Positions 7,185 to 16,297 of a DNA stretch of 64,000 bases are shown here, piece after piece. Positions within the stretch are counted from its first letter, which is position 1; the number at the start of each line of letters is the position of its first letter. Source of the DNA: Methanosarcina acetivorans C2A (GTDB lineage Archaea; Halobacteriota; Methanosarcinia; Methanosarcinales; Methanosarcinaceae); assembly GCF_000007345.1 (NCBI RefSeq), contig NC_003552.1:4836001-4900000 (forward strand). Direction: 5' to 3'. The notes below the pieces were generated by a model. It did not search any database. It had not been told where the DNA came from and worked only from the letters and a program-made list of their open reading frames with translations. The translations under genes and the position numbers were made by a program.

Positions 7185-8921
7185 TTAGTCTACGGGACAA
7201 TCACACTCTTTATCAGCGTTATCCAGATACACGCTGTAAGTATGATTGTTTTTAACCCGGAACGTAATTGACTTATCCTGCTCGAGTTTATAACTGAGAA
7301 ACTGTTCTAAGGTATTATCGCAGACCCTAGTGTTTTCTCCGGCACTTATATTTACATTTACCAGAGCATCAAAGCCTTTTGTATGGGCACTAAACACGAA
7401 AAAGTTCTCTGTGTATTTCAAAATGTCAAAACTGGCATCATACGTATTGCGACCGATCCGATTGTACTCGAAAAACGATACTATGGTCATCTTATTTGAA
7501 TTGTAGTTATCCACCCAGTTCTGGAATTTTGAGCGGCTGATTGAGTATTTTATAGCTGGCTCCAAGTCGAGTTCGTGGGTGAAAGCCGGATAAACCATGC
7601 CTGCCCCGAATGCCGGCTCCCACCATGCCCAGGTATCATCATCCAGATTTCCAATATCTCTTTCCGCATGAATTCCCGAAGCTCCGTTTCTCCAGAACAT
7701 CCCCAGATTTTCATATGCATAAATTGCGTGTGTAATATTGTCCCGGTTCCTCATGGAACACCAGCTTGTCGGCTTCCTTCCTATTTTTTCATAAACATAT
7801 GAGTATCCTTCATCCATTACTTTACAGGCCTGCTCATGAGGAAGGCTGTTTAATTCTTCAGAGTAGTGTACTCCTGCATCCCAGGAACAATTAACAACCA
7901 GATCGCGCAGGTATTCAAGGTCTGACTCACTGCACTGCTCAAGAAGCTCTATATCAAACCAGATTGTGCCTCTGTTGTTTTTGCTGTTGAGGTAGCGTAT
8001 ACCCTTCTCAGTAGTATTTCTTACATGAGGCCCGTCAAGCCCGAAAGGAACAAGAGTGCGGTCTCCGATTGCGGTTATGAATTTTCGGTCTGCTCTCTGG
8101 CTTATGCGGTATATATTGACATCGAGGTATTTTCCTTTTCCAGCGAGAAAAGATGTGAACCTGAGATACCCGATTGAGAAATCAATATACGGTAGCCTTT
8201 GCCTCTCAAAATTATAAAAAGGAGTCGTGATATATTTTCCGTCTTTTGCGAATATCGTGTTTGTCTTGCTGCATCCGTCAAACGTAATTTCAAAATCAAG
8301 CTTTTCTGCGGAATCCCCCAGAAATATGGTTTCAGATCCGATATCACCGGATGAGCTTTCAAAATAACTTTTTAATATAATCCCGTTATTTGTCTCCTGA
8401 ATTGCCAGCTTTGAACCCGGGCTGTTAAGTTCAATAAAATTGTGAAGACTGTCCGTATTTATATCTATCGAAATCTGATAAGTACATTTAACCATTGGGG
8501 TAAGCCTGCAGATGTAGAGCGACCCTGTTTGCCTTGGCTGTCCCTGGTAGTGGATAGGCGGAAAAGCAGAAGCTTCACAAAACCTGTGGATATCTGGATA
8601 TTTCACTAAGTTTCCCGTGCATCTATTTATTCCAGAACCGAAAACAGCATCCGCAACTGGAAACAAGCCGCAGGGAGATAAACCGGGGTCTTTTGTAGTT
8701 TTATACTTCAGCCCATTTGAAAAATCATTAGAAAGAACCTGCGTTTTCAGCGTCCCGTAAATTGCTGAATATAACCGGTCATAAGGCTTATTCCCGTGAA
8801 GTTTGGCTATGAATACGTTATTCGGAATACTGTCATTTTTAGAGTAATCCTGTAAAAACAGAGTGATACTACCCTGACCAATATTCTCAGGATTTTCGGG
8901 ATCAACTGTGCCACGGGAAAT
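7185..8921 (-). CDS. Large protein of unknown function, possibly NodB-like; ATT start
   Basis: A 578-residue protein if read from ATT at 8921. There is no ATG, GTG or TTG between the upstream in-frame stop and TTG at 8666, yet the 85 codons between look like ordinary protein (SRGTVDPENPENIGQGS onward). GGAGG at 8929-8933 is seven bases before the ATT. The middle (about residues 275-470) has features reminiscent of polysaccharide deacetylase or glycosidase folds: DAGVHYSEELNSLPHEQ, KIGRKPTSWCSMRNRD, and WWEPAFGAGMVYPAFTHELD. I cannot confirm the family. The end (about 480-578) is a beta-rich domain ending ECDCPVD. No signal peptide is visible, which is odd for such a protein; the next gene is a methyltransferase on the same strand. 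Confidence 0.6.
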   Translation of the reverse strand: MSRGTVDPENPENIGQGSITLFLQDYSKNDSIPNNVFIAKLHGNKPYDRLYSAIYGTLKTQVLSNDFSNGLKYKTTKDPGLSPCGLFPVADAVFGSGINRCTGNLVKYPDIHRFCEASAFPPIHYQGQPRQTGSLYICRLTPMVKCTYQISIDINTDSLHNFIELNSPGSKLAIQETNNGIILKSYFESSSGDIGSETIFLGDSAEKLDFEITFDGCSKTNTIFAKDGKYITTPFYNFERQRLPYIDFSIGYLRFTSFLAGKGKYLDVNIYRISQRADRKFITAIGDRTLVPFGLDGPHVRNTTEKGIRYLNSKNNRGTIWFDIELLEQCSESDLEYLRDLVVNCSWDAGVHYSEELNSLPHEQACKVMDEGYSYVYEKIGRKPTSWCSMRNRDNITHAIYAYENLGMFWRNGASGIHAERDIGNLDDDTWAWWEPAFGAGMVYPAFTHELDLEPAIKYSISRSKFQNWVDNYNSNKMTIVSFFEYNRIGRNTYDASFDILKYTENFFVFSAHTKGFDALVNVNISAGENTRVCDNTLEQFLSYKLEQDKSITFRVKNNHTYSVYLDNADKECDCPVD

Positions 8922-8928
8922 ACCAGTT

Positions 8929-8933
8929 CCTCC
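8929..8933 (-). promoter_or_regulatory. Shine-Dalgarno that selects ATT 8921
   Basis: GGAGG on the minus strand, followed by seven bases and then ATT in frame with the downstream protein. It is the only strong ribosome site in the open stretch. Confidence 0.5.
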
Positions 8934-9036
8934 AACAGAACAAATAATGAATAGTTCGGAAAGAAATCATTTTAGTCAATCGAAATAACCATACTCAATA
9001 AATATTATTGAATAGTAGTGCAACAGTAGTGCATTA

Positions 9037-9741
9037 TTACTCACGAGACATTATTGCATGGTATTTGTACTCGTAATACATGGACTGCACATACTCCATC
9101 TTAAACCCGTGTTTATTTGCAATCTTTTCTATCGTACAGGGTTTATGAGCATATCCTAGAATATCTCTCGGGCGATTTTTTAAGCTCGCGGATACAACAG
9201 TGAAAGCTTCAAATCCTATTTTGCAAAAGAGTGTACGGCACCCAAAATTTCGTGAGAAGTACCCTATTTTCCATAACGGGTATAAGCGAGGGTCCAGTAA
9301 GTCAAAAAGTACTATTTTACCTCCCTTATTAAGATGCTCAGATGCATTGGAAATAAAATTATCAACTTCTTCATATGTGAGGTACTGGATCACTCCGGCT
9401 GCAGTTATTCGGTCAAAGGAGAAATCAAGCTTTTCCCAGACAGTTTTATCGTCAGCAAGGATTAAAGTTATATTTTCACACTTTCTGGCCCTGATTCTTT
9501 TACTTGCTTCATCAAGCATCGATTCGGAAAAATCGGCACCCACAAGCCTTTCATATTCGAGTGCATAATAAACCAGAAGCTCACCGGCCCCACAACCAAA
9601 GTCAAGAAGTGTTTTCCCTCCATCCAGATGGAAGAGTTTTTCCCTGGCCTCCTTGGAAATGAACTCCTCAGCCGAAGACCTGTGGCCACCGCTTCTCTTA
9701 CCTGTAAAGAACTCTTCCCAGACAGATTTTGGTTTCGACAT
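9037..9741 (-). CDS. Class I SAM-dependent methyltransferase
   Basis: A 234-residue methyltransferase with the Rossmann-type SAM fold. Motif I TLLDFGCGAGEL is at about residues 40-51, the acidic end of strand 2 is in RLVGADFSESML, motif II/III in DRITAAGVIQYLTYEEV and motif IV/V in GGKIVLFDLLDPRLYP. The N-terminal 35 residues are polar. The substrate is unknown: the C-terminal part (Ala/Lys/Tyr-rich, GYAHKPCTIEKIANKHGF) resembles small-molecule methyltransferases. It stands divergent from the ArsR gene, but the characteristic cysteines of ArsM are not evident, so arsenite methylation is not supported. The ATG at 9741 is the first in frame. Confidence 0.85.
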   Translation of the reverse strand: MSKPKSVWEEFFTGKRSGGHRSSAEEFISKEAREKLFHLDGGKTLLDFGCGAGELLVYYALEYERLVGADFSESMLDEASKRIRARKCENITLILADDKTVWEKLDFSFDRITAAGVIQYLTYEEVDNFISNASEHLNKGGKIVLFDLLDPRLYPLWKIGYFSRNFGCRTLFCKIGFEAFTVVSASLKNRPRDILGYAHKPCTIEKIANKHGFKMEYVQSMYYEYKYHAIMSRE

Positions 9742-10100
9742 GCTTATTATACCTCAAAGTCCTGCTTAAATTATACCTATTCTCCAGACAATAGAAGCCT
9801 TACAATGCATAATTTTTTAGTTTTTAAGCTAATAGGCTTGTGATTTCAAGATGATAAGAGAACTAATTTCACTCATTTGTACAGAAATATTTATAGCTTT
9901 CGAATAAAAGTTTCTTCTTTTTAGAGTGCTAACTTTCACAGTAATATACTTTTCACAGATAAGAGGCGAAGTTTGAAAAAGCCTATCAATATAAATGAAA
10001 CCAGGCTCTGGAAAAGATCGAAAATAGAATAAGAAAACACTTAAGACCAGACAGAACTGCTATGAAAATCCTTATTTAGAAAACTTAACTTCTTTTATTT
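9742..10100. promoter_or_regulatory. Divergent promoter region
   Basis: AT-rich spacer between the methyltransferase (minus) and the ArsR gene (plus). TTTATAGC near 9890 is TATA-like. No clear dyad of ArsR-operator type was recognised, and the region just before ATG 10101 lacks a strong Shine-Dalgarno. Confidence 0.35.
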
Positions 10101-10478
10101 ATGAGCTATTGCTGCCCTGCAGACCCCGAGAAAAAAAAGGAATGGGAAGAGAAAATGCTCCAGGAAGTAGATTTTCTGGACAATGACATTAAAAAAGCCA
10201 GTGAAGTATTCAGCGCTCTCGGGCATCCGATAAGACTGAAAATTGCTTATTTTCTATCTCAGCGAGATCACTGTGTTTGTGAACTGAGATTTAAATTAAA
10301 CGAGAGGCAGAACCTGGTTTCTCATCACCTGGCAATTATGAAAAACTGCGGGATCGTCGAAGCCTATAACAGTTCAAAATGGCGGTTCTACAGATTGAAA
10401 CCTGAATTCGCAAATATTTTGCAGCTTGTAAAACAAATTGAAGATTGTAAAACAAATGCAGGAGAAAAAAAGGAATAA
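10101..10478 (+). CDS. ArsR/SmtB-family metal-sensing repressor
   Basis: A 125-residue winged-helix repressor. The family's alpha-3 metal site appears as DHCVCEL at about residues 55-61 (ELCVCDL type, arsenite or heavy-metal class), and the recognition helix as NLVSHHLAIMKNCGIVE at about 72-88. The N-terminus MSYCCP adds a cysteine pair that could join the site. Members release their operator when metal binds. It is convergent with the CMD gene 10545-10886 and divergent from the methyltransferase gene; which gene it controls is not clear, but the CMD and ACR3 genes are natural candidates. Confidence 0.92.
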   Translation: MSYCCPADPEKKKEWEEKMLQEVDFLDNDIKKASEVFSALGHPIRLKIAYFLSQRDHCVCELRFKLNERQNLVSHHLAIMKNCGIVEAYNSSKWRFYRLKPEFANILQLVKQIEDCKTNAGEKKE

Positions 10479-10544
10479 AAACATGTAAGCAATAGATCAA
10501 CGAAGAACTGCAAATAAAAAAATGAATTTCGGAGATAAAAGACT

Positions 10545-10886
10545 TCAATCCTCACAGCAACAACAGCAGTCCTCTTCTTCTCCATCCTTTTCAAAAATCT
10601 TATCGTATACATTTTCACCATACACGTTCGTCCATCCAATTTGTGACCCTGCAGCAACAAACATTGCAACTGATATGGCTTCGGCAATTTCTTCTTTTGC
10701 AGCTCCCGCAGCAGCAGCCCTCTGAGAGTGTACATCGACACAGAACTGACAGCGCATGAGCACCGAAGAGGCAATGGCGATCAACTCTTTTGTTTTGAGG
10801 TCAAGAAAACCGTCTTTGAAAATTGAATTTCTCATCTGCCCGAAAGCTTCAGCAGTTTCAGGCAACATTTCGTTTAAAAATGACAC
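10545..10886 (-). CDS. CMD/AhpD-like protein with five-cysteine tail, copy 2
   Basis: A 113-residue paralogue of the gene at 4075-4449. It keeps the motif ASSVLMRCQFCVDVHSQRAAA and the GSQIGWTNVYGENVYD segment, and ends in EEEDCCCCCED, a run of five cysteines. The start is GTG after GGAGGAATTTAA. It faces the ArsR gene tail to tail. The peroxidase-like CxxC suggests thiol redox chemistry; the terminal polycysteine could be a soft-metal site, an inference strengthened by similar tails in the other two CMD proteins in the window. Confidence 0.9.
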   Translation of the reverse strand: MSFLNEMLPETAEAFGQMRNSIFKDGFLDLKTKELIAIASSVLMRCQFCVDVHSQRAAAAGAAKEEIAEAISVAMFVAAGSQIGWTNVYGENVYDKIFEKDGEEEDCCCCCED

Positions 10887-11076
10887 TTAAATTCCTCCGG
10901 GTTGAAGTGAAAATAGAATAAATAGGTTCTAAACATATGTATCAAGTAGTACACAAGAAGAAGTTACACAACCGATGTTACACAAAGAAGTTGCGCCAGG
11001 ACGTTACATAGACGTTAAAAAGTAGTCGGCACTCAAACCTTTAGACCCGAAATAGGTTCAAGAAACCTTTGAGGGG

Positions 11077-11250
11077 TCAACGCCCGGGTCTTCTGCACAA
11101 AGTAGTGTTCCAGCGCATTTCATTGCCGCGAGATTCGGGCTTGTGCGTGTACAGAAGGTCTTCATTATCCTCCTGTTCGTCCATTTCAGAACTTGATTCC
11201 TCTTTTTCAGGAAGTTCTCCTTCTGGCAAAGTGTTCTTTTCGTCTTCCAT
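11077..11250 (-). CDS. Small acidic protein (57 aa), unknown
   Basis: ATG at 11250 follows AAGGAGG with ordinary spacing. The product is 57 residues, strongly acidic in the first 32 (MEDEKNTLPEGELPEKEE, then SEMDEQEDNEDL) and basic at the end (LCRRPGR). No family is recognised. The good ribosome site and biased composition support a real but short gene. Confidence 0.5.
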   Translation of the reverse strand: MEDEKNTLPEGELPEKEESSSEMDEQEDNEDLLYTHKPESRGNEMRWNTTLCRRPGR

Positions 11251-11429
11251 TGTCCTGCCTCCTTAACTCGATAAATTCCTAATCCTTAATTAATTCCTGC
11301 ATATAATATTGAAGATCAGACCTTAAAAACCCGTGGATGGGTATCAAAAATAATTGATGAAAAGAAATATCAGAAAAAATGTGGAAGTTAAAAAGAGAAG
11401 GCAGATTTATCTCATGCTCCCACAGTCTT

Positions 11430-11969
11430 TCAAACCTGCTGCCAGCATGCAGAAAAGGTCCATCCCATAGGGATATCCGCCTCCAGTTTCCCTGTTTTAT
11501 CGCAAATCCTGTTTTCAAGCCGGCCTTCAATATTAAAACCGAACTTCTCATAGAATTCAATAGCCCTTTTATTGCTTTCCCTTACGAGAAGTTCGACTCT
11601 CATTACCTCAGAGTGCTTTGATATTGTTTCCTGCAAAAGGGTCCCGAAGAGAAGTTTCCCTATCCATTTTCCCTGATAATCAGGATGTACAGCAATTGTC
11701 AGGTCACTGAAGATATGGGCAAAAACTTTTATTCCGGGCTTATAAGTATGGACCTCTGCAATGAGAGTGTCAGGCTTTTCGGGGTTCTCAACTGTCAGGA
11801 TAATACCCGATTCAAGACTTTTTTCAATGAAGCTTCTGACGTATGCTTCTGTAACTTCATCGGCTTCCCTTGCGATTCCACCTGAACGGGATGCAACAGT
11901 CCTGTAAAGGGCCACAACTTTGTGCAGATCCGAAATTTCACCTTCCCTGACAACGTATTTTAGTTCCAT
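11430..11969 (-). CDS. GNAT-family N-acetyltransferase
   Basis: A 179-residue GNAT-fold acyltransferase. The acetyl-CoA binding motif A appears as LTIAVHPDYQGKWIGKLLFGTLL (Q/R-x-x-G-x-G/I type) at about residues 90-112, and motif B as NKRAIEFYEKFGFNIEGRLENRI near 135-157. The substrate is unknown. ATG 11969 is preferred to the in-frame GTG at 11981, which sits within the GGGTG ribosome site. It stands alone, divergent from the gene at 12137. Confidence 0.88.
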   Translation of the reverse strand: MELKYVVREGEISDLHKVVALYRTVASRSGGIAREADEVTEAYVRSFIEKSLESGIILTVENPEKPDTLIAEVHTYKPGIKVFAHIFSDLTIAVHPDYQGKWIGKLLFGTLLQETISKHSEVMRVELLVRESNKRAIEFYEKFGFNIEGRLENRICDKTGKLEADIPMGWTFSACWQQV

Positions 11970-12136
11970 TGTATTCCGCACCCAATTCTAAGAAAAAAAT
12001 TCATGTGCAAGTATTAAAATATATCCGTATTCCTGAAACATCCAACAGTAAAAGGTAGAACCCGGTTGGGCAAAGTAGAAAGGTTATTATTATCAGAGGC
12101 TGAAAATAAAGACGTAACAGGAGATGAACCCGGCAG

Positions 12137-12562
12137 ATGAATTCAATTTCTTTTAACTCCGGAACTGAAACTAACTATGACAAGCAGTGGGCTTTTGAAG
12201 TTGCGTATTTTATCCAGCAAACAGGAACAACCCTGCAGAATTTGGGAAATAGTCTGAACGCCAGGGACTATGTTGAAGCCCGGGTACTGGCTGCAGAGAT
12301 GAAGCAGAGAGCGGAATACGAAAAAACCCTCCAGCCGGACTTCAGGACTTCGGATTATTTCGTACAGGCTCGCAGGTTGTTCAACAGCTTTCTGGATGAA
12401 TGCGTAAATTTTGCCGAACTCCTGAGGATTACGACCATTCAGGAAGAAACAGGTTGTGAAGAGCTGCTGGATAAGCCAGAGCAGATCCGGAACTCCATTG
12501 ACAGGCTGAACCTTTTGAAGGAAATGCTGACAGACGAGCTCCATCTTAAAGGCTGGTACTGA
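12137..12562 (+). CDS. Helical hypothetical protein
   Basis: A 141-residue soluble protein with no recognised domain. Composition is helical throughout, with heptad-like stretches around residues 20-55 (VAYFIQQTGTTLQNLGNSL) and 110-135 (RNSIDRLNLLKEMLTDEL), so it may form a helical bundle. No signal peptide. The start ATG follows GGAGATGAACCCGGCAG, an acceptable ribosome site. It precedes the long leader of the helicase gene; no functional link is visible. Confidence 0.7.
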   Translation: MNSISFNSGTETNYDKQWAFEVAYFIQQTGTTLQNLGNSLNARDYVEARVLAAEMKQRAEYEKTLQPDFRTSDYFVQARRLFNSFLDECVNFAELLRITTIQEETGCEELLDKPEQIRNSIDRLNLLKEMLTDELHLKGWY

Positions 12563-13065
12563 GTAGCCCTGACCTATGGGAATTAATACGTTAAAATACA
12601 ACATTTTTTTGATTCCGAACACAAAATCTTCAATTTCGGATTTTCCCCGGATTTTACGTTCATTCCGGGAGATTCCTGCCTGAAAGGTAGCAAAGAATTA
12701 TATACAGGGAATGGGTGTAGTGAGTATCCACAGGAGTAAAAGATCGCGGTCTAATTACTCATTTGCCTGTATCACGGGGAAAAATTCAAAATTGTCCGGA
12801 ACTTATCCAAGAAATCCATTTTTTTGCTGTATAAGTTTATGTAAATTAATTCGGAATTTCCCTGGCTTTTAGGCAACTTGCGCATCCCGGGGAGATAACC
12901 ATTTGTACGGCGTGTTTACCTGTTTTCAGCGGTATCATGTAACCGGCTTTGATAAGTGGGCTTTTCCATAAAGGAACTGCCGGGTATGCGGCAGATAGCA
13001 TGTAAATAACAGGTTTGCAGTCTGCAAGACCTGTAAAAAATAATTGTAAATTCTAGAGTGAGTAC
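12563..13065 (+). promoter_or_regulatory. Long structured leader of the DEAD-box helicase gene
   Basis: TGTATAAGTTTATG at about 12828-12841 is a TATA candidate, giving a leader of about 200 nt. It contains strong hairpins: CTGCCG-GGTATG-CGGCAG at 12977-12994, and ACAGGT...ACCTGT at 13009-13034 with inner TTGCA/TGCAA. GAGTAA...TTACTC at 12734-12760 lies upstream of the presumed start. A cold-regulated DEAD-box gene with a long 5' UTR is known in the related Methanococcoides burtonii, so temperature-dependent control is plausible here (inference). Confidence 0.55.
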
Positions 13066-14733
13066 ATGGAAAAATTAGCAAAATTTAAGGCGCTTGGGCT
13101 CTCGGACAGTACATTGAAAGCCCTCAAAAAGAAAGGTTTCGAAGAACCAACCCCGATTCAGGAAAAAGTCATCCCTCTTTTTTTGAAAGGAGAATCTGAT
13201 ATTATAGGACAGGCTCAGACAGGAACAGGAAAAACAACCGCTTTCGGAGCCCCCATTATAGAAAAAATCCCTGAAAAATCAGGATACGTTCAGGCAATAA
13301 TCCTGACTCCTACAAGGGAACTTGCAATTCAGGTTTCAGAGGAGCTCAACTCCATAAAAGGAGACAAAAAGCTTCACGTCGTGCCGATTTACGGCGGGCA
13401 GTCCATGACCCAGCAGCTCCGCGTACTGAAGAGCGGAGTGGACATTGTCGTAGGGACCCCCGGAAGGATCATCGATCACCTCGAAAGAAAGAGCCTGGAC
13501 CTCGAACATATCGCGTATTTCGTACTTGACGAAGCTGACGAAATGCTGAACATGGGTTTCATTGACGATATTAAGGAAATCTTAAAGGCAACAGGTCCTG
13601 ATAAAAGGATGCTCTTCTTTTCAGCCACAATGCCAAAGCCAATTCTTGGAATCGTCAAGAAGTATATGCAGAACTACGAGCATGTTACAATTGAGAAAGA
13701 GGAGCTTGCAGCAAAGCTGACCGAACAGATCTATTTCGAGGTTCAGGAAAACGACAAGTTTGAAGCTCTCAGCAGAATCATCGATATCGAAGACGAATTC
13801 TACGGGCTCGTTTTCTGCCGGACAAAGACCGACACCGGCCAGCTTGCCCAGAAACTCAGCGACAGAGGCTATGAAGCCGATGCCCTGCACGGAGACCTCT
13901 CCCAGCAGGAAAGGGAAAAAATCCTGAACAAGTTCAGGAAGCAGAAGATAAACGTTCTTGTCGCAACCGATGTTGCAGCAAGAGGTATCGATATCATGGA
14001 TCTGACCCATGTTATCAACTATTCCCTGCCCCAGGACCCTGAGTCTTACGTGCACAGGATAGGAAGGACCGGAAGGGCAGGCAAACAGGGAACTGCTATC
14101 ACCTTTGTTACATCCACCGAGTTCAGGCGGCTCACTTACATAAAAAAGACCTCAAAGTCCGAAATGAAGAAAGGTCGCATCCCCGAAATAAAAGATGTAA
14201 TTAAAGCCAAAAGGGCGAGAGTAAAAGCCGAACTCGAAGAGACCATAAAGACAGAAGAATACGGGGACTGCCTCGAAATGAGTGAAAGGCTCCTTGAGGA
14301 ATACCCCGCAGAGAAAATCCTGGCTGCCCTTTTGAAATACACTTTCAAAGAAAAGTTCGACGAAAGTATGTATACGGAGATTTCCAGCCCCAGCTCCTAT
14401 GTCGACAGGAAAGGAAAAACCAGGCTCTTCATAGCCATGGGAAAAGCCGATGGCATGAGTCCGGAAAAACTTTCATACTTTATTCAGGAAGAACTTGGAG
14501 ACAGCGAACTTAAAGTGAGGGATGCAGAGATTTTCCCTCACTTCTCCTTTGTAACCCTGCCCTTTGCCCAGGCTGAAGCTCTGCTCGAAATCTTTAAAAA
14601 CAAAAGAAGAGGCAGAAAACCCTTTGTGGAACTTGCCCAGAAATCAAAAGGAAGAAGCCTAAAAGGTTCTAACAACGGGCGTAGCAACGGCAGACCAAGA
14701 AATCCCAGCAGACCAAGAAATACGAAAAAATAA
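13066..14733 (+). CDS. deaD: DEAD-box ATP-dependent RNA helicase
   Basis: A 555-residue RNA helicase with all core motifs in order: Q-motif FEEPTPIQEKVI, I AQTGTGKT, Ia PTRELAIQ, Ib GTPGR, II DEAD, III SAT, IV LVFCRTK, V ATDVAARGIDI, VI HRIGRTGRAG (core about 1-365). A linker follows and then a DbpA-type RNA-binding domain near residues 455-520 (LFIAMGKADGMSPEKL, FVTLPFAQAEALL), a module that directs some helicases to ribosomal RNA. The last 35 residues are an Arg/Asn/Gly/Ser-rich basic tail. It unwinds RNA in ribosome assembly or at low temperature. Transcribed alone with a long leader. Confidence 0.96.
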   Translation: MEKLAKFKALGLSDSTLKALKKKGFEEPTPIQEKVIPLFLKGESDIIGQAQTGTGKTTAFGAPIIEKIPEKSGYVQAIILTPTRELAIQVSEELNSIKGDKKLHVVPIYGGQSMTQQLRVLKSGVDIVVGTPGRIIDHLERKSLDLEHIAYFVLDEADEMLNMGFIDDIKEILKATGPDKRMLFFSATMPKPILGIVKKYMQNYEHVTIEKEELAAKLTEQIYFEVQENDKFEALSRIIDIEDEFYGLVFCRTKTDTGQLAQKLSDRGYEADALHGDLSQQEREKILNKFRKQKINVLVATDVAARGIDIMDLTHVINYSLPQDPESYVHRIGRTGRAGKQGTAITFVTSTEFRRLTYIKKTSKSEMKKGRIPEIKDVIKAKRARVKAELEETIKTEEYGDCLEMSERLLEEYPAEKILAALLKYTFKEKFDESMYTEISSPSSYVDRKGKTRLFIAMGKADGMSPEKLSYFIQEELGDSELKVRDAEIFPHFSFVTLPFAQAEALLEIFKNKRRGRKPFVELAQKSKGRSLKGSNNGRSNGRPRNPSRPRNTKK

Positions 14734-14885
14734 TTTTCCATTTTTAAACTTATTCTTTTTCTTATTTTTTTGAAATTTCGAATATTTGGAAATAATATTC
14801 ACCTGTTATCAGGAACAGCCTAAAGAAGATTTCAGGAAAAGCTATCTGTTTTTCAGAAAAGTTACCTCATAAAAATATAAAATAG

Positions 14886-15010
14886 ATATCAATCTGTCTC
14901 TCTTCATGATTCAATAAATATCAATCTGTCTCTCTTCATGATTCAATAAATATCAATCTGTCTCTCTTCATGATTCAATAAATATCAATCTGTCTCTCTT
15001 CATGATTCAT
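14886..15010. repeat. 32-bp tandem repeat, four copies
   Basis: Units start at 14886, 14918, 14950 and 14982; each opens ATATCAATCTGTCTCTCTTC and copies 2-4 are nearly perfect. Head-to-tail without spacers, so not CRISPR. It follows the helicase gene by 150 bases and may be an expanded slippage array. Confidence 0.95.
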
Positions 15011-16245
15011 AATTGATTTGTTAACAGTCTTGATATGTTAACAGCCCTAAATATTTTGGTTCTTCAACCGAAATAAATCTCCAGGTTGAGTTATAAGCCA
15101 AGGAGGAAAATTGCCCTATTCAAGATTTATTCCGGCTGAAGTTCTATGCTTATTCACTTCTTCTTCCGAACAATTAATCTCGTAAGATTGTTCTGGACTG
15201 CCGTTTCCAATGGGACAGCAAGGATGCCTCCACCCTTCATTTAGTAGGCGCTCTGAAGCGTACTGCCCCATAATTCAAAGGCTGACCATTGAACATTCAA
15301 ACATGAAGCTTACCTGTCAAGGGCTCCATAGCCACTGAGATAAATTATTCTCAGCTTTACTACCTCTATATAGAAAGTTATCTTTGTGTAGTCTAAATAG
15401 AAAAACATTATAATTCCCTCCACTCCTGGAATTCTGTTCGTCCTCGTTCCAAACAATTTCCCGTAGAGCTGATCCCAAACCTGTTTTATTCAAATTATTG
15501 AAGTTTTTCAGATTATCTTCACTAACTGAAATTTGACCGGTTCTCCAAACTCCAAGATTCAAAGAACAAATCATAGTTTTGAGATAAGCTCTTAAACTGA
15601 CACTGACCCCCAATTTTCAGTGATGTACCGGTTCTCTTCTCCAGCCCCCCATTTCGCTTATACTCCCAGACACCTCTCCTTGAACTGTAGTAGACATCAA
15701 ACAATTGCAGAGATATCTAGCTAAAAAGCTTAAGGGCTTTATGGAATTCATATTCCATAGCTAGAAACTTTGTATTAGATTGACGCCCATATATTAGATA
15801 GTCTATCTTTATTAAGACTGGTATATCTAATTTTAAGCCCAAGGCAAGTATCAATATAAAGGTAGATTATGAATTTATATATAATGTAAAGAACGACTGT
15901 TCCTTACAAATGATAGTGTTTGAATATTTTGAGACAGACCATTTCACTGTAGCAAACAACTACACTATCAATGAATCACATTTATTTCATCAAACTACTT
16001 CAGTTCCTCCCCCATAATGGTTCTCAAAAAATTATAATGTCTAAAAAATATTGTATCTCTTCCTAAAATTGATGCTTTATGATGCAATTCCAAATTTTGT
16101 GCAGGTAAGTTTGCTTATATTTAGAAGAGTGAATTAAAACAGTAGAAGCCATAAAAAAGTAAAAAAAGCGGTTGAATATAGGAAATATTTAGGAAAATAT
16201 AGGAAAAGTAAAAAAGGAACAATTATAGACTTCTTTTGCAAAGAT
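15011..16245. other. Non-coding region, decayed
   Basis: Outside the MITE at 15466-15591, no convincing gene is seen. Short open frames on the minus strand at 15317-15704 run through the MITE, so they are not a single protein; flanking pieces could be remains of a transposase but I do not recognise them. The part from 15720 to 16245 is AT-rich with several TATA-like sequences. Confidence 0.5.
15466..15591 (-). mobile_element. MITE, family B copy 1
   Basis: On the minus strand the element begins GAGCTTATCTCAAAAC and ends GTTTGGGATCAGCTC, about 126 bp, without a transposase. It matches the 130-bp element at 21545-21674 at both ends and partly inside (GAATCTTG near the left, AATAAAACAGG before the right end). 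No clear target duplication. Confidence 0.65.
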
Positions 16246-16272
16246 AAAGTTGCCTGAAACGCAGGCAACTTT
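16246..16272. terminator. Perfect 11-bp hairpin
   Basis: AAAGTTGCCTG, loop AAACG, CAGGCAACTTT. A perfect stem followed by an A/T-rich stretch; could be a terminator or the end of a small RNA. It lies 55 bases before the 232-bp array. Confidence 0.5.
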
Positions 16273-16297
16273 ATACGATTTATTTTTGATTTTCCAT

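Noticed and set aside
9037-9741. Arsenite methyltransferase ArsM
   Set aside because: The conserved cysteines of ArsM are not evident; only a generic SAM fold is supported.
14886-15010. CRISPR array
   Set aside because: The 32-bp units follow one another with no distinct spacers, and no cas gene is in the window.
15317-15704. Minus-strand protein or transposase
   Set aside because: The frames run through a MITE with defined ends and match no family I recognise.
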